Below are positions 1-5,472 of a stretch of DNA of 7,431 bases, piece by piece. A program made the position numbers and the translations under genes. The notes under the pieces are model-generated. The model was not told the DNA's origin and did no database searches. It saw only the letters and a list, made by a program, of their open reading frames with translations. The stretch's first letter is position 1, and every line of letters starts with the position of its first letter. This DNA comes from an uncultured Bacillota bacterium (GTDB taxonomy: Bacteria; Bacillota_I; Bacilli_A; RF39; UBA660): positions 1 to 7,431 of the forward strand of contig CAMWQX010000047.1 of the NCBI GenBank assembly GCA_947176475.1. Direction: 5' to 3'.

Positions 1-1
1 T

Positions 2-61
2 AATTTATGCGATGATGATAAAGTTATTGTAACGTATTTTAAAATTTTAGAAAAATTTTAG
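2..61 (+). CDS. Possible 3' end of an upstream gene (19 codons plus stop)
   Basis: The frame beginning at base 2 is open to a TAG stop at 59-61 and reads NLCDDDKVIVTYFKILEKF, a plausible mix of charged and hydrophobic residues for a protein C-terminus. Nothing identifies the product. The fragment is short, so an open frame could occur by chance. The promoter just downstream (70-97) fits a transcription unit boundary here. No clear terminator hairpin follows the stop, so the upstream gene may read through into the next operon. Confidence 0.3.
   Translation, partial: NLCDDDKVIVTYFKILEKF
41..61 (+). repeat. Tandem 10-base AT repeat, possible UP element
   Basis: The decamer AAAATTTTAG occurs at 41-50 and again at 52-61, one base apart, about 10 bases upstream of the -35 box at 70-75. 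If transcription starts near 104, these A/T tracts lie at about -43 to -63, where UP elements contact the RNA polymerase alpha subunit. Such tracts are also common by chance in DNA this AT-rich, and this one overlaps the putative upstream coding tail. The regulatory role is inference. Confidence 0.25.
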
Positions 62-69
62 ATTATTGG

Positions 70-97
70 TTGACTTTAAAATATTCATCTTTATAAT
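70..97 (+). promoter_or_regulatory. Sigma-A-type promoter for the eight-gene operon
   Basis: TTGACT at 70-75 matches the -35 consensus TTGACA at five of six bases. A perfect TATAAT lies at 92-97, and the spacer is 16 bases. The predicted start is around 103-105, right at the ribosome binding site AAAGGATGTGA (104-114). The untranslated leader before the ATG at 119 would therefore be only about 15 bases. No riboswitch or attenuator could fit in such a leader, so control would have to act on initiation or on the A/T-rich region upstream. Confidence 0.6.
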
Positions 98-118
98 AGT
101 TACAAAGGATGTGAAGTT

Positions 119-739
119 ATGGTAATTTATGATACGAATGATAATTATGATGGCAGTATAAAAGGAAGACTTTATATAAGTATGATGGATGTTGACTATC
201 TTGTTAAAAAGTATGGAAGTAGTGAACTTAGAGATTTGATTCCTGAAGATTATGTCGAAGGTTTTGAAAGAGAGTTACAGATGCGTGAGAATGAAAGAAC
301 TTTTTCTCCGCAATATTATGCAGCATTACCAATAGGAATAGAAAATCCAGATGATGAGAGATTGCTTTCTTTATTATCGCAAGAAGTAGAAATGGGAAAT
401 ATACTAACTAAGAGTCAGTTATCATCTCTAACTTTGGAAGAATTAGAAAAAGAAATTGAAGAGTTAGATGATGTAAAATGGAGTCCCGATGATGCTAGTT
501 TAGAAGATGTTTATAAATTGAGATCTTATATGATGGCGGAATTTATTATAAGGAGTGCGCAAAGCTATAATAGATGTGTTCAGAAAGCCTATTTAGGTAT
601 TAGTATTGGCAATTGCGAGAGAGAGATAATAAATAGAAGTAAAGATTTTGAAACGATGGGAATTACGGCAAATATATGTGAATCAGAGTATTTTGAAAAG
701 GCCGTTATGATGGCGAAAAGATTTAAAGGGAATAAATAA
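119..739 (+). CDS. Unrecognised acidic protein, 206 aa (first gene of operon)
   Basis: I do not recognise this protein. It starts at ATG 119 behind AAAGGATGTGA (104-114), a near-perfect ribosome binding site four bases upstream. It has no signal peptide and no membrane segment, so it is probably cytoplasmic. Residues 1-60 are mixed and acidic. Residues 62-72 carry an aromatic stretch, FSPQYYAALP. Residues 98-120 are rich in Leu and Glu and should form a helix with short coiled-coil character. Residues 129-160 look helical and hold Cys153; Cys166 and Cys187 follow. The three cysteines are too spread out to suggest a zinc site. The gene lies directly behind the operon promoter, and its stop is 13 bases before the deformylase-like gene. 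Codon use matches its neighbours, so the frame is almost certainly real. Confidence 0.8.
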   Translation: MVIYDTNDNYDGSIKGRLYISMMDVDYLVKKYGSSELRDLIPEDYVEGFERELQMRENERTFSPQYYAALPIGIENPDDERLLSLLSQEVEMGNILTKSQLSSLTLEELEKEIEELDDVKWSPDDASLEDVYKLRSYMMAEFIIRSAQSYNRCVQKAYLGISIGNCEREIINRSKDFETMGITANICESEYFEKAVMMAKRFKGNK

Positions 740-746
740 GGGTGAT
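738..746 (+). promoter_or_regulatory. Ribosome binding site that fixes a TTG start at 753
   Basis: AAGGGTGAT at 738-746 resembles the Shine-Dalgarno core AAGGAGGTGAT and overlaps the stop of the preceding gene. The ATG at 745 and the GTG at 743 both run into TGA within four codons, so neither can be used. The only well-spaced start in the deformylase frame is TTG 753, six bases downstream. Confidence 0.6.
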
Positions 747-752
747 GAAAAT

Positions 753-1337
753 TTGAAAAGATTAACAGTTTTTGAGGATGAAGAATTTATAAGACAGGTT
801 TCTAAGGATGTAGATTTTAATATTGATAATGTAGATGAATATATTCGTGATTTGAAAGAGTATTGTAGTAAAAATGTGGTATATGCCTTAGCACCTGTAC
901 AAATTGGCATTCCCAAAAGACTTATTTATATTAAGAATAGTAAGCAAGATATGGAAAATAATAAAGACCATACATATGATGAAGAGATTATTTATATTAA
1001 TCCCCAAATTATAAAAGCGTTTGGGCATACACGTTTTTTAGAAGGATGCGAAAGTTGTTCGGTTGAAGAAAATGGTGTGAGAATTTATCACAATGGAGTA
1101 GTAGACCGACCTTATAAAATTGAAATAGAATATTATGATAAATGGGGAAAGAATTATACAAAAACTTTGGAAGGGTTTGAGGTTACGGTTTTTTGTCATG
1201 AGTATGATCATTTAAATGGAATTGTTCATTTAGATAAAATAGATAATGTGCTTATTATGAGACCCGAAGAAGTTCAAGAGTATAGACGTATCCATCCATA
1301 TGAAGTTATCGATAAAGATGGCATTTTTGAAATATAG
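753..1337 (+). CDS. Peptide deformylase family protein with an altered motif I
   Basis: Peptide deformylases remove the formyl group from the initiator methionine of new proteins, using a metal ion (usually iron) held by one Cys and two His. Two of the three family motifs are clear here: EGCES at residues 97-101 (metal ligand Cys99) and HEYDH at 149-153 (ligands His149 and His153, catalytic Glu150). The third, normally GxGxAAxQ, reads VYALAPVQ at 43-50. Gln50 and the following IGIPKR are kept, but both glycines and the second alanine are replaced. The EGCES form is like that of eukaryotic mitochondrial and some bacterial enzymes. Its length of 194 aa suits Gram-positive type II or related forms. 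The start is TTG. The motifs suggest a metal-binding and probably active protein. Whether it is the housekeeping deformylase or a specialised paralogue cannot be told from this window, so I give no gene symbol. Confidence 0.85.
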   Translation: MKRLTVFEDEEFIRQVSKDVDFNIDNVDEYIRDLKEYCSKNVVYALAPVQIGIPKRLIYIKNSKQDMENNKDHTYDEEIIYINPQIIKAFGHTRFLEGCESCSVEENGVRIYHNGVVDRPYKIEIEYYDKWGKNYTKTLEGFEVTVFCHEYDHLNGIVHLDKIDNVLIMRPEEVQEYRRIHPYEVIDKDGIFEI

Positions 1338-1353
1338 TTAACAGGAGGAATAA

Positions 1354-2103
1354 ATGACAAAAAAGACCCAATATATAAATATATTTGATTTTGATGGGAC
1401 ACTGACAAATGATACGTGGCCTAAATTTTGGGTGTGGGTAAAAAGATTTGGTTACCAAGGAATTTCGCGTAATGCGGATTTAGAAGGAGCTTTAGCTGAG
1501 TATCGAAGTAAAAATGCGGGCAATCCATTAGAAACATTTTATGCCTTTTTTAACCATTTATTAGTCAGCAATAATGCAACAATTACTCTTGATGAATTGA
1601 TGGAGGGAGAACAATATATCGTTTATAATCCAGGAGTTTTGGAATTTTTGGAGTCATCAGAAATAAAGAGTTATGTAATTACTGGGGGATTAAAGGATTT
1701 TGTTCGGAATTTAAGTATTGCAAAGTATTTTGAGGGAGTTTATGGAACATCGGTTATTTTTGATCAAGAGGGAAGAATACCGGGAATTGGAGAAGCTGTT
1801 ACTGATGATAAAAAGGTGGATGCCATTAGAGAAATTTTAAGAATTAATGGACGTGTTGCGGAGGATTGTAGAGGTGTTACTTTTGTTGGAGATGGTTATA
1901 GTGATGCCGATTCTTTGAAATTTGTTCATGAACATGGAGGAATTGCAATATTTGTTCATCAACCAGATAATAATGATTTTTATTTTGAACATAATAGGCA
2001 GGTATATGAAAGCTTAAATAAGGATGGTATGATTGATTATAATCTACTTGCTGATTATCGAGATAATACACCTTTAGGTAAAATTTTAAGAAGAAAACAT
2101 TAG
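1354..2103 (+). CDS. HAD-superfamily hydrolase (phosphoserine-phosphatase-like)
   Basis: This is a haloacid-dehalogenase-fold phosphohydrolase, which forms an aspartyl-phosphate intermediate. All core motifs are visible: DFDGTLT at residues 12-18 (nucleophile Asp12, acid/base Asp14), VITGG at 108-112 (motif II Thr110), Lys153 or Lys154 in TDDKK as the motif III lysine, and GDGYSDADS at 179-187 (Mg-binding Asp180 and Asp184). Residues 20-90 form the insert between motifs I and II, a small helical C1-type cap rich in aromatics. The layout and 249-aa length recall the SerB-like branch, but the substrate cannot be read from the sequence. The ATG at 1354 follows a perfect AGGAGG (1343-1348) by five bases. 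It lies 16 bases after the deformylase-like gene, and the next gene's binding site overlaps its stop. Confidence 0.88.
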   Translation: MTKKTQYINIFDFDGTLTNDTWPKFWVWVKRFGYQGISRNADLEGALAEYRSKNAGNPLETFYAFFNHLLVSNNATITLDELMEGEQYIVYNPGVLEFLESSEIKSYVITGGLKDFVRNLSIAKYFEGVYGTSVIFDQEGRIPGIGEAVTDDKKVDAIREILRINGRVAEDCRGVTFVGDGYSDADSLKFVHEHGGIAIFVHQPDNNDFYFEHNRQVYESLNKDGMIDYNLLADYRDNTPLGKILRRKH

Positions 2104-2116
2104 GAGGAATGAAAAT

Positions 2117-2635
2117 ATGGAAAGAGAGATTATTGAACATAATAAAACAAGAAGTTTAAGATTGGATACGGGTTATATGTATCAAGAATCGGTTAAGGAT
2201 CCAATAACGAATGGGGTTGTGGGATTTTTAAGTATGGTTAAAGAGAGTGATTATTCTTTTTCTTATATTAATTTTAATATGGATACGAAGATGGGAATTT
2301 TTTATATTGAAGAAGATTCCGTATTTATTGAACCTTTTAGAAATTTAGTGGCTGATGACGAGGAGTTTAGGATTGAAGATGATTATAGTGAGAGATTTAT
2401 CAGATTATTTAAAGATGATAAAGGTGGTGTCATACTTGAAGTTCATATGTTGCCAGGGGAGTATGATATCTCCATTGAACTTAAAAATATTATGTTTGAT
2501 TTAAGGAGCCAAGCAGATCAAGATGGCAAAGATACAAAAAAGAGATTATCTCAATTTTTTGATGAATTAGTGCAAGTATATGACAAAATGCCAGAAGAAG
2601 AGCAGCAAAAGTTGGTTAACCAAAGGGATGCATAA
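2117..2635 (+). CDS. Unrecognised acidic protein, 172 aa
   Basis: I do not recognise this protein. The ATG at 2117 lies nine bases after AGGAGG (2102-2107), which overlaps the TAG of the HAD gene, so translation is probably coupled. An ATG at 2109 is in another frame and is not used. Residues 17-125 alternate hydrophobic and charged positions, as in a beta-rich domain: aromatic runs such as YSFSYINF (46-53) and IFYIEEDSVFIEPF (61-74), then VILEVHMLPGEYDISIEL (105-122). Residues 130-172 are polar and should be helical. There is no signal peptide, membrane segment or metal-binding motif. Its position between an enzyme gene and a DUF2441-like gene gives no firm hint of function. Confidence 0.8.
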   Translation: MEREIIEHNKTRSLRLDTGYMYQESVKDPITNGVVGFLSMVKESDYSFSYINFNMDTKMGIFYIEEDSVFIEPFRNLVADDEEFRIEDDYSERFIRLFKDDKGGVILEVHMLPGEYDISIELKNIMFDLRSQADQDGKDTKKRLSQFFDELVQVYDKMPEEEQQKLVNQRDA

Positions 2636-2637
2636 AA

Positions 2638-3240
2638 GTGATGATGTCAGAGGGGAATAAGACTTTTTATCATTTTCATCGAATAGGTAAATATGATAAA
2701 TATTGGAGTTTAGGTAATACTTTAGAAGTTGATAAAGATTTTGTATCCGATTTTTATGAAAATATTTTATTAAGAGATCAAATATTGAAAGAAAAGAATC
2801 CAGATTATAATATTGATGATATAATTAAAGCATTAGAAATGATGGAAAAAGATAAGGATACGGGTTATACGAGTTATCATAAATTTAGTTCAACTAGGAA
2901 TGGGTATTATATTTTTAGAAGAGAACTGGCTTTAGAAGAAGGAAGAAAATTATATAATAGTGAGGCTCCATCAAGATTGCATACTATATATTTATCCGAT
3001 GAGGATAGTTTATATCATTGGGCGCAGTATATTGGAATATTTAGTAGGCTATTTGAAGTAGAGATAGATGGTGATTTATTTGAAAGTTCTGATGTATTAT
3101 TTCCGGATATTAAAGCACCTTTTGAAGAACAGGTAATAGCTTCTAAAGATTATTGGCAACCGAAAAAATTAATGAAGACAAGTCCAAGAGAATATTTATT
3201 TCAAGGGAAAGTAAAGGTAAAAGGAGAGAGGCAAATATGA
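2638..3240 (+). CDS. DUF2441-like protein of unknown function
   Basis: The N-terminal FYHFHRIG (residues 10-17), the middle block APSRLHTIYLSDEDSLYHWA (110-129) followed by a hydrophobic strand and EVEIDGDLFESSD (140-152), and the C-terminal YW...EYLFQGKVKV (172-194) together resemble the DUF2441 family as I remember it; no search was possible. The pattern of a His/Arg-rich first strand, a Ser-Arg block and a later acidic strand also recalls ADP-ribosyltransferase-type folds. That is a weak structural guess, not a functional call. There is no signal peptide or membrane segment. The start is taken as GTG 2638, ten bases after AAAGGG (2622-2627). ATG 2641 is a close alternative and would shorten the protein by one residue. 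The TGA stop overlaps the next ATG (ATGA at 3237-3240), so translation is coupled to the metallohydrolase. Confidence 0.75.
   Translation: MMMSEGNKTFYHFHRIGKYDKYWSLGNTLEVDKDFVSDFYENILLRDQILKEKNPDYNIDDIIKALEMMEKDKDTGYTSYHKFSSTRNGYYIFRRELALEEGRKLYNSEAPSRLHTIYLSDEDSLYHWAQYIGIFSRLFEVEIDGDLFESSDVLFPDIKAPFEEQVIASKDYWQPKKLMKTSPREYLFQGKVKVKGERQI
3221..3231 (+). promoter_or_regulatory. Ribosome binding site that fixes the start at ATG 3237
   Basis: AAGGAGAGAGG at 3221-3231 ends five bases before ATG 3237. It rules out the longer reading that would begin at TTG 3153 inside the preceding gene and add 28 polar, lysine-rich residues with no family similarity. Confidence 0.7.
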
Positions 3241-4031
3241 AGTTGAGAGTTTTAGTAGATAATAATACGTTTATTAATATGTATTATTTAGGAGAACCGG
3301 CAGTGAGTTATTATATTGAAGATGAAGGTGAAAAAATATTATTTGATGCAGGTTATTCCGATGCTTATATGAAAAATGCTAAAAGTATGGGAATTGATTT
3401 AAGTGATGTTTCCAAGTTGGTTATATCTCATGGACATAATGATCATACAGGAGGTTTACCTTTTATTTTAGAAAAGTGTAGGAATTTAGAGATAATAACG
3501 CATCCTAAGACATTTATTGAAAAGATGGATGAAGGGGAAGATATTGGTTCACCATATGATGAAGAAATGGTAAGAAAATATGCCAAATTATCTTTATCTA
3601 AGAAGCCAGTTAATATTACAAATAATTTGATATATTTAGGAGAAATACCGCAAACGACAAGCTTTGAAACAAGAGATATAATAGGTGTTACAGATAGGGA
3701 TAATCATCCAGATGATATTTTAGAAGATTCGGCAATGTGTTATAAGACGGATAAGGGAATATTTATTATTACGGGATGCTCTCATAGTGGAATATGTAAT
3801 ATAATTGAATATGCGAAAAAGGTAACTGGGGATAATCGCGTATATGGCGTTATTGGAGGTTTTCATTTATTTGATAAAGATGAAAGACTTGCATCAACTA
3901 TTGAATATTTGAAAAAGGAAAATATTCCTAATTTATATCCTTGTCATTGTATTTCTTTAGATGCCAAAATAGAGATGGGCAAAGTTATGGAAATACGTGA
4001 AGTTGGTGTTGGAATGGAAGTAGATATCTAG
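3237..4031 (+). CDS. MBL-fold metallohydrolase, COG1237 type
   Basis: This 264-aa metallo-beta-lactamase-fold protein carries the zinc-binding signature HGHNDH at residues 65-70, preceded by LFDAG (35-39). Further features fit the COG1237 group: EDS (163-165), GCSHSGICN (180-188, His183), VIGGFHL (205-211, His210) and YPCHC (234-238, His237). That group is named after the archaeal dihydropterin ribofuranosyl-aminobenzene phosphate synthase. Bacterial members are mostly uncharacterised, so the substrate is unknown and the archaeal reaction should not be assumed. It should be a soluble cytoplasmic enzyme binding one or two divalent metals. The length is normal and all metal positions are present. 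Its ATG overlaps the previous stop by four bases, and its own TAG overlaps the following GTG by one base. Confidence 0.88.
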   Translation: MKLRVLVDNNTFINMYYLGEPAVSYYIEDEGEKILFDAGYSDAYMKNAKSMGIDLSDVSKLVISHGHNDHTGGLPFILEKCRNLEIITHPKTFIEKMDEGEDIGSPYDEEMVRKYAKLSLSKKPVNITNNLIYLGEIPQTTSFETRDIIGVTDRDNHPDDILEDSAMCYKTDKGIFIITGCSHSGICNIIEYAKKVTGDNRVYGVIGGFHLFDKDERLASTIEYLKKENIPNLYPCHCISLDAKIEMGKVMEIREVGVGMEVDI

Positions 4032-4897
4032 TGAAGCAGGTAACAAAAGAAAATTTAGAGGAATTTTTAAATTATTATCATGGATTTCATGATAGTTATA
4101 TTACGGATATAAATTATGATATTAAAACATCTAATATTGTAATGTTTATTGATGTATTTTGGTCAGGAGAACCTAAAATTTTAGAAAATAAGACATATGA
4201 AACGAATAAAACCCATTTGAAAATGGTTTTTTCGGGTGTGGAAAAGTGTAATGTTAAAGAAATCTTTTCATGGGATTATATAACGGAAGCGTTCATTAAA
4301 TATATCAAGTTAGATAATATAGAATATATATGTTTTTCCGATGATGAAGTTAATCCCAATGTCTATATTGTAAGTGATGATGTGAGTTATGAAGAAATAA
4401 CAAAAGAGGATAATGAAATAATTTTTGTACATGATAGAATAAGTCGAATATATGACTATGCTAAAGAAATATATGAAAATTTAAAAGATACTTGTGAACT
4501 GGGATATTTTAATAAACATTTAATTAAAGTTAATAATAGTTTTATTGAACAGCCTTATTATATGCCGGTTATAAGTATGCAAGATAGAGGTGATATCTGT
4601 TTTAATTTTGATGATGTTTCTTATGAGTTTTACTTAACAAGAGAAAATTTGCAAAAGTATTTAGAAGAATTAATCGAAAAATATGCAGATAAGTTAAGTG
4701 TTTATACATCAGCTAATTGTGATGTTGATTTATATTTTGTTGGTGATAATTTTAGTGATGTTAATAAAAAATTAGAGGAATATGAAAAATCAGAAATAAT
4801 GGGGATAACGATTGATGCCAATGATTTTGATGATAAAAAAATTGTTGATAACTTTTTAGATTTAGTAAATTTATTTAAGGAAGAGAATCATGAATGA
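4031..4897 (+). CDS. Unrecognised acidic two-part protein, 288 aa
   Basis: I do not recognise a family with confidence. The GTG at 4031 shares a base with the metallohydrolase stop. The only upstream binding site is a weak GGAAG (4016-4020), so translation probably depends on coupling. Residues 1-125 begin with NYYHGFHDSYI (14-24) followed by alternating strands. An early His-Asp-Ser element before a beta sheet occurs in several small uncharacterised and immunity-like proteins, but this is only a resemblance. Residues 135-155 are probably a helical linker. Residues 160-288 form a second segment with strands (175-202), a helix (204-221), more strands (223-238) and a C-terminal helix. The protein is very acidic and has no signal or membrane segment. 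Its last eight bases overlap the next gene. Confidence 0.78.
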   Translation: MKQVTKENLEEFLNYYHGFHDSYITDINYDIKTSNIVMFIDVFWSGEPKILENKTYETNKTHLKMVFSGVEKCNVKEIFSWDYITEAFIKYIKLDNIEYICFSDDEVNPNVYIVSDDVSYEEITKEDNEIIFVHDRISRIYDYAKEIYENLKDTCELGYFNKHLIKVNNSFIEQPYYMPVISMQDRGDICFNFDDVSYEFYLTRENLQKYLEELIEKYADKLSVYTSANCDVDLYFVGDNFSDVNKKLEEYEKSEIMGITIDANDFDDKKIVDNFLDLVNLFKEENHE

Positions 4898-5450
4898 ATT
4901 AGAGAAAATAGATAAGCAAGTTCATAACTGTTCCAGTTGTGGAGAAATGGTAGAAAAATTTATGAATAGTTCAACAGTTTATTTGGGAGAAGATAATGAT
5001 TTAGTTATCATAGGAGAAGCTCCAGCTAATAATGGTTGGCGAAAGAGTCATATGCTTTGGAAAGATATAAATGGCAAAGTTTTACCTAGTGGTGTCGTCT
5101 TACAAAAATTGTTTGATATTATTAATCGGGATATATTTAAAACAACTTTTTTAGAAGCGGTTAAATGTTATCCTTTAGAGAGAAAAAATCTAAAAGTATG
5201 CTCAAAAAATTGCAAACATATTATGATGAAGCAACTTAGCATTTTAAAACCTAAGGTTATTATTACTTTAGGAGAGGCACCAACAAGAATATTACTTAAT
5301 GGGGATTTTAAAAAGTTTGGAGATGTCGTTGGGAATATATATGAGATTGATGATTATAAAGTTATTCCGATATATCATCCTAGTCCTGTTTCACCGATGA
5401 GTTATAAGGGGAATGTGCCCATATTTGAAAAAATAAAAGATTTAATTTAA
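4890..5450 (+). CDS. Uracil-DNA glycosylase superfamily protein with Fe-S-type cysteines
   Basis: Enzymes of this superfamily flip damaged bases, classically uracil, out of DNA and cut the glycosidic bond. Motif A appears as IGEAPA at residues 41-46, followed by NNGW, and motif B as HPSPVSP at 163-169. LKPKVIITLGEAPTR (119-133) is the typical central strand and turn. Cys14 and Cys17 (CSSC), Cys93 (VKCYP) and Cys108 (or Cys104) match the spacing of the four cluster ligands in family 4 enzymes, so a 4Fe-4S cluster is likely. Family 4 has GEAPG here, so this is a divergent member whose substrate may not be uracil. The length of 186 aa is within the family range. ATG 4890 lies eight bases after AAGGA (4877-4881) and overlaps the previous gene by eight bases. 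A terminator follows directly. Confidence 0.85.
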   Translation: MNELEKIDKQVHNCSSCGEMVEKFMNSSTVYLGEDNDLVIIGEAPANNGWRKSHMLWKDINGKVLPSGVVLQKLFDIINRDIFKTTFLEAVKCYPLERKNLKVCSKNCKHIMMKQLSILKPKVIITLGEAPTRILLNGDFKKFGDVVGNIYEIDDYKVIPIYHPSPVSPMSYKGNVPIFEKIKDLI

Positions 5451-5472
5451 AAAAACACCAAAAGGTGTTTTT
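5451..5472. terminator. Bidirectional intrinsic terminator between convergent genes
   Basis: AAAAACACC (5451-5459) pairs with GGTGTTTTT (5464-5472) around an AAAA loop. The CACC/GGTG core gives the stable stem, and the A and T runs act as the U-tract in either direction: five T on the plus strand and seven on the minus strand (5449-5455 read in reverse). The hairpin begins one base after the glycosylase stop. It also includes the first two bases of the radical SAM stop codon, so one element ends both transcripts. Confidence 0.8.

Noticed and set aside
683..916. Minus-strand open frame of 77 codons
   Set aside because: It lies opposite the first two operon genes, has no ribosome binding site that I can see and shows a composition typical of an antisense shadow.
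1877..2140. Minus-strand open frame of 87 codons
   Set aside because: It is antisense to the HAD gene end, is rich in His, Tyr and Asn as expected from reversed Asp/Glu/Ile codons, and has no family motif.
3153..3236. Longer metallohydrolase reading starting at TTG 3153
   Set aside because: It would overlap the previous gene by 88 bases, adds residues foreign to the family and reads through the ribosome binding site at 3221-3231.
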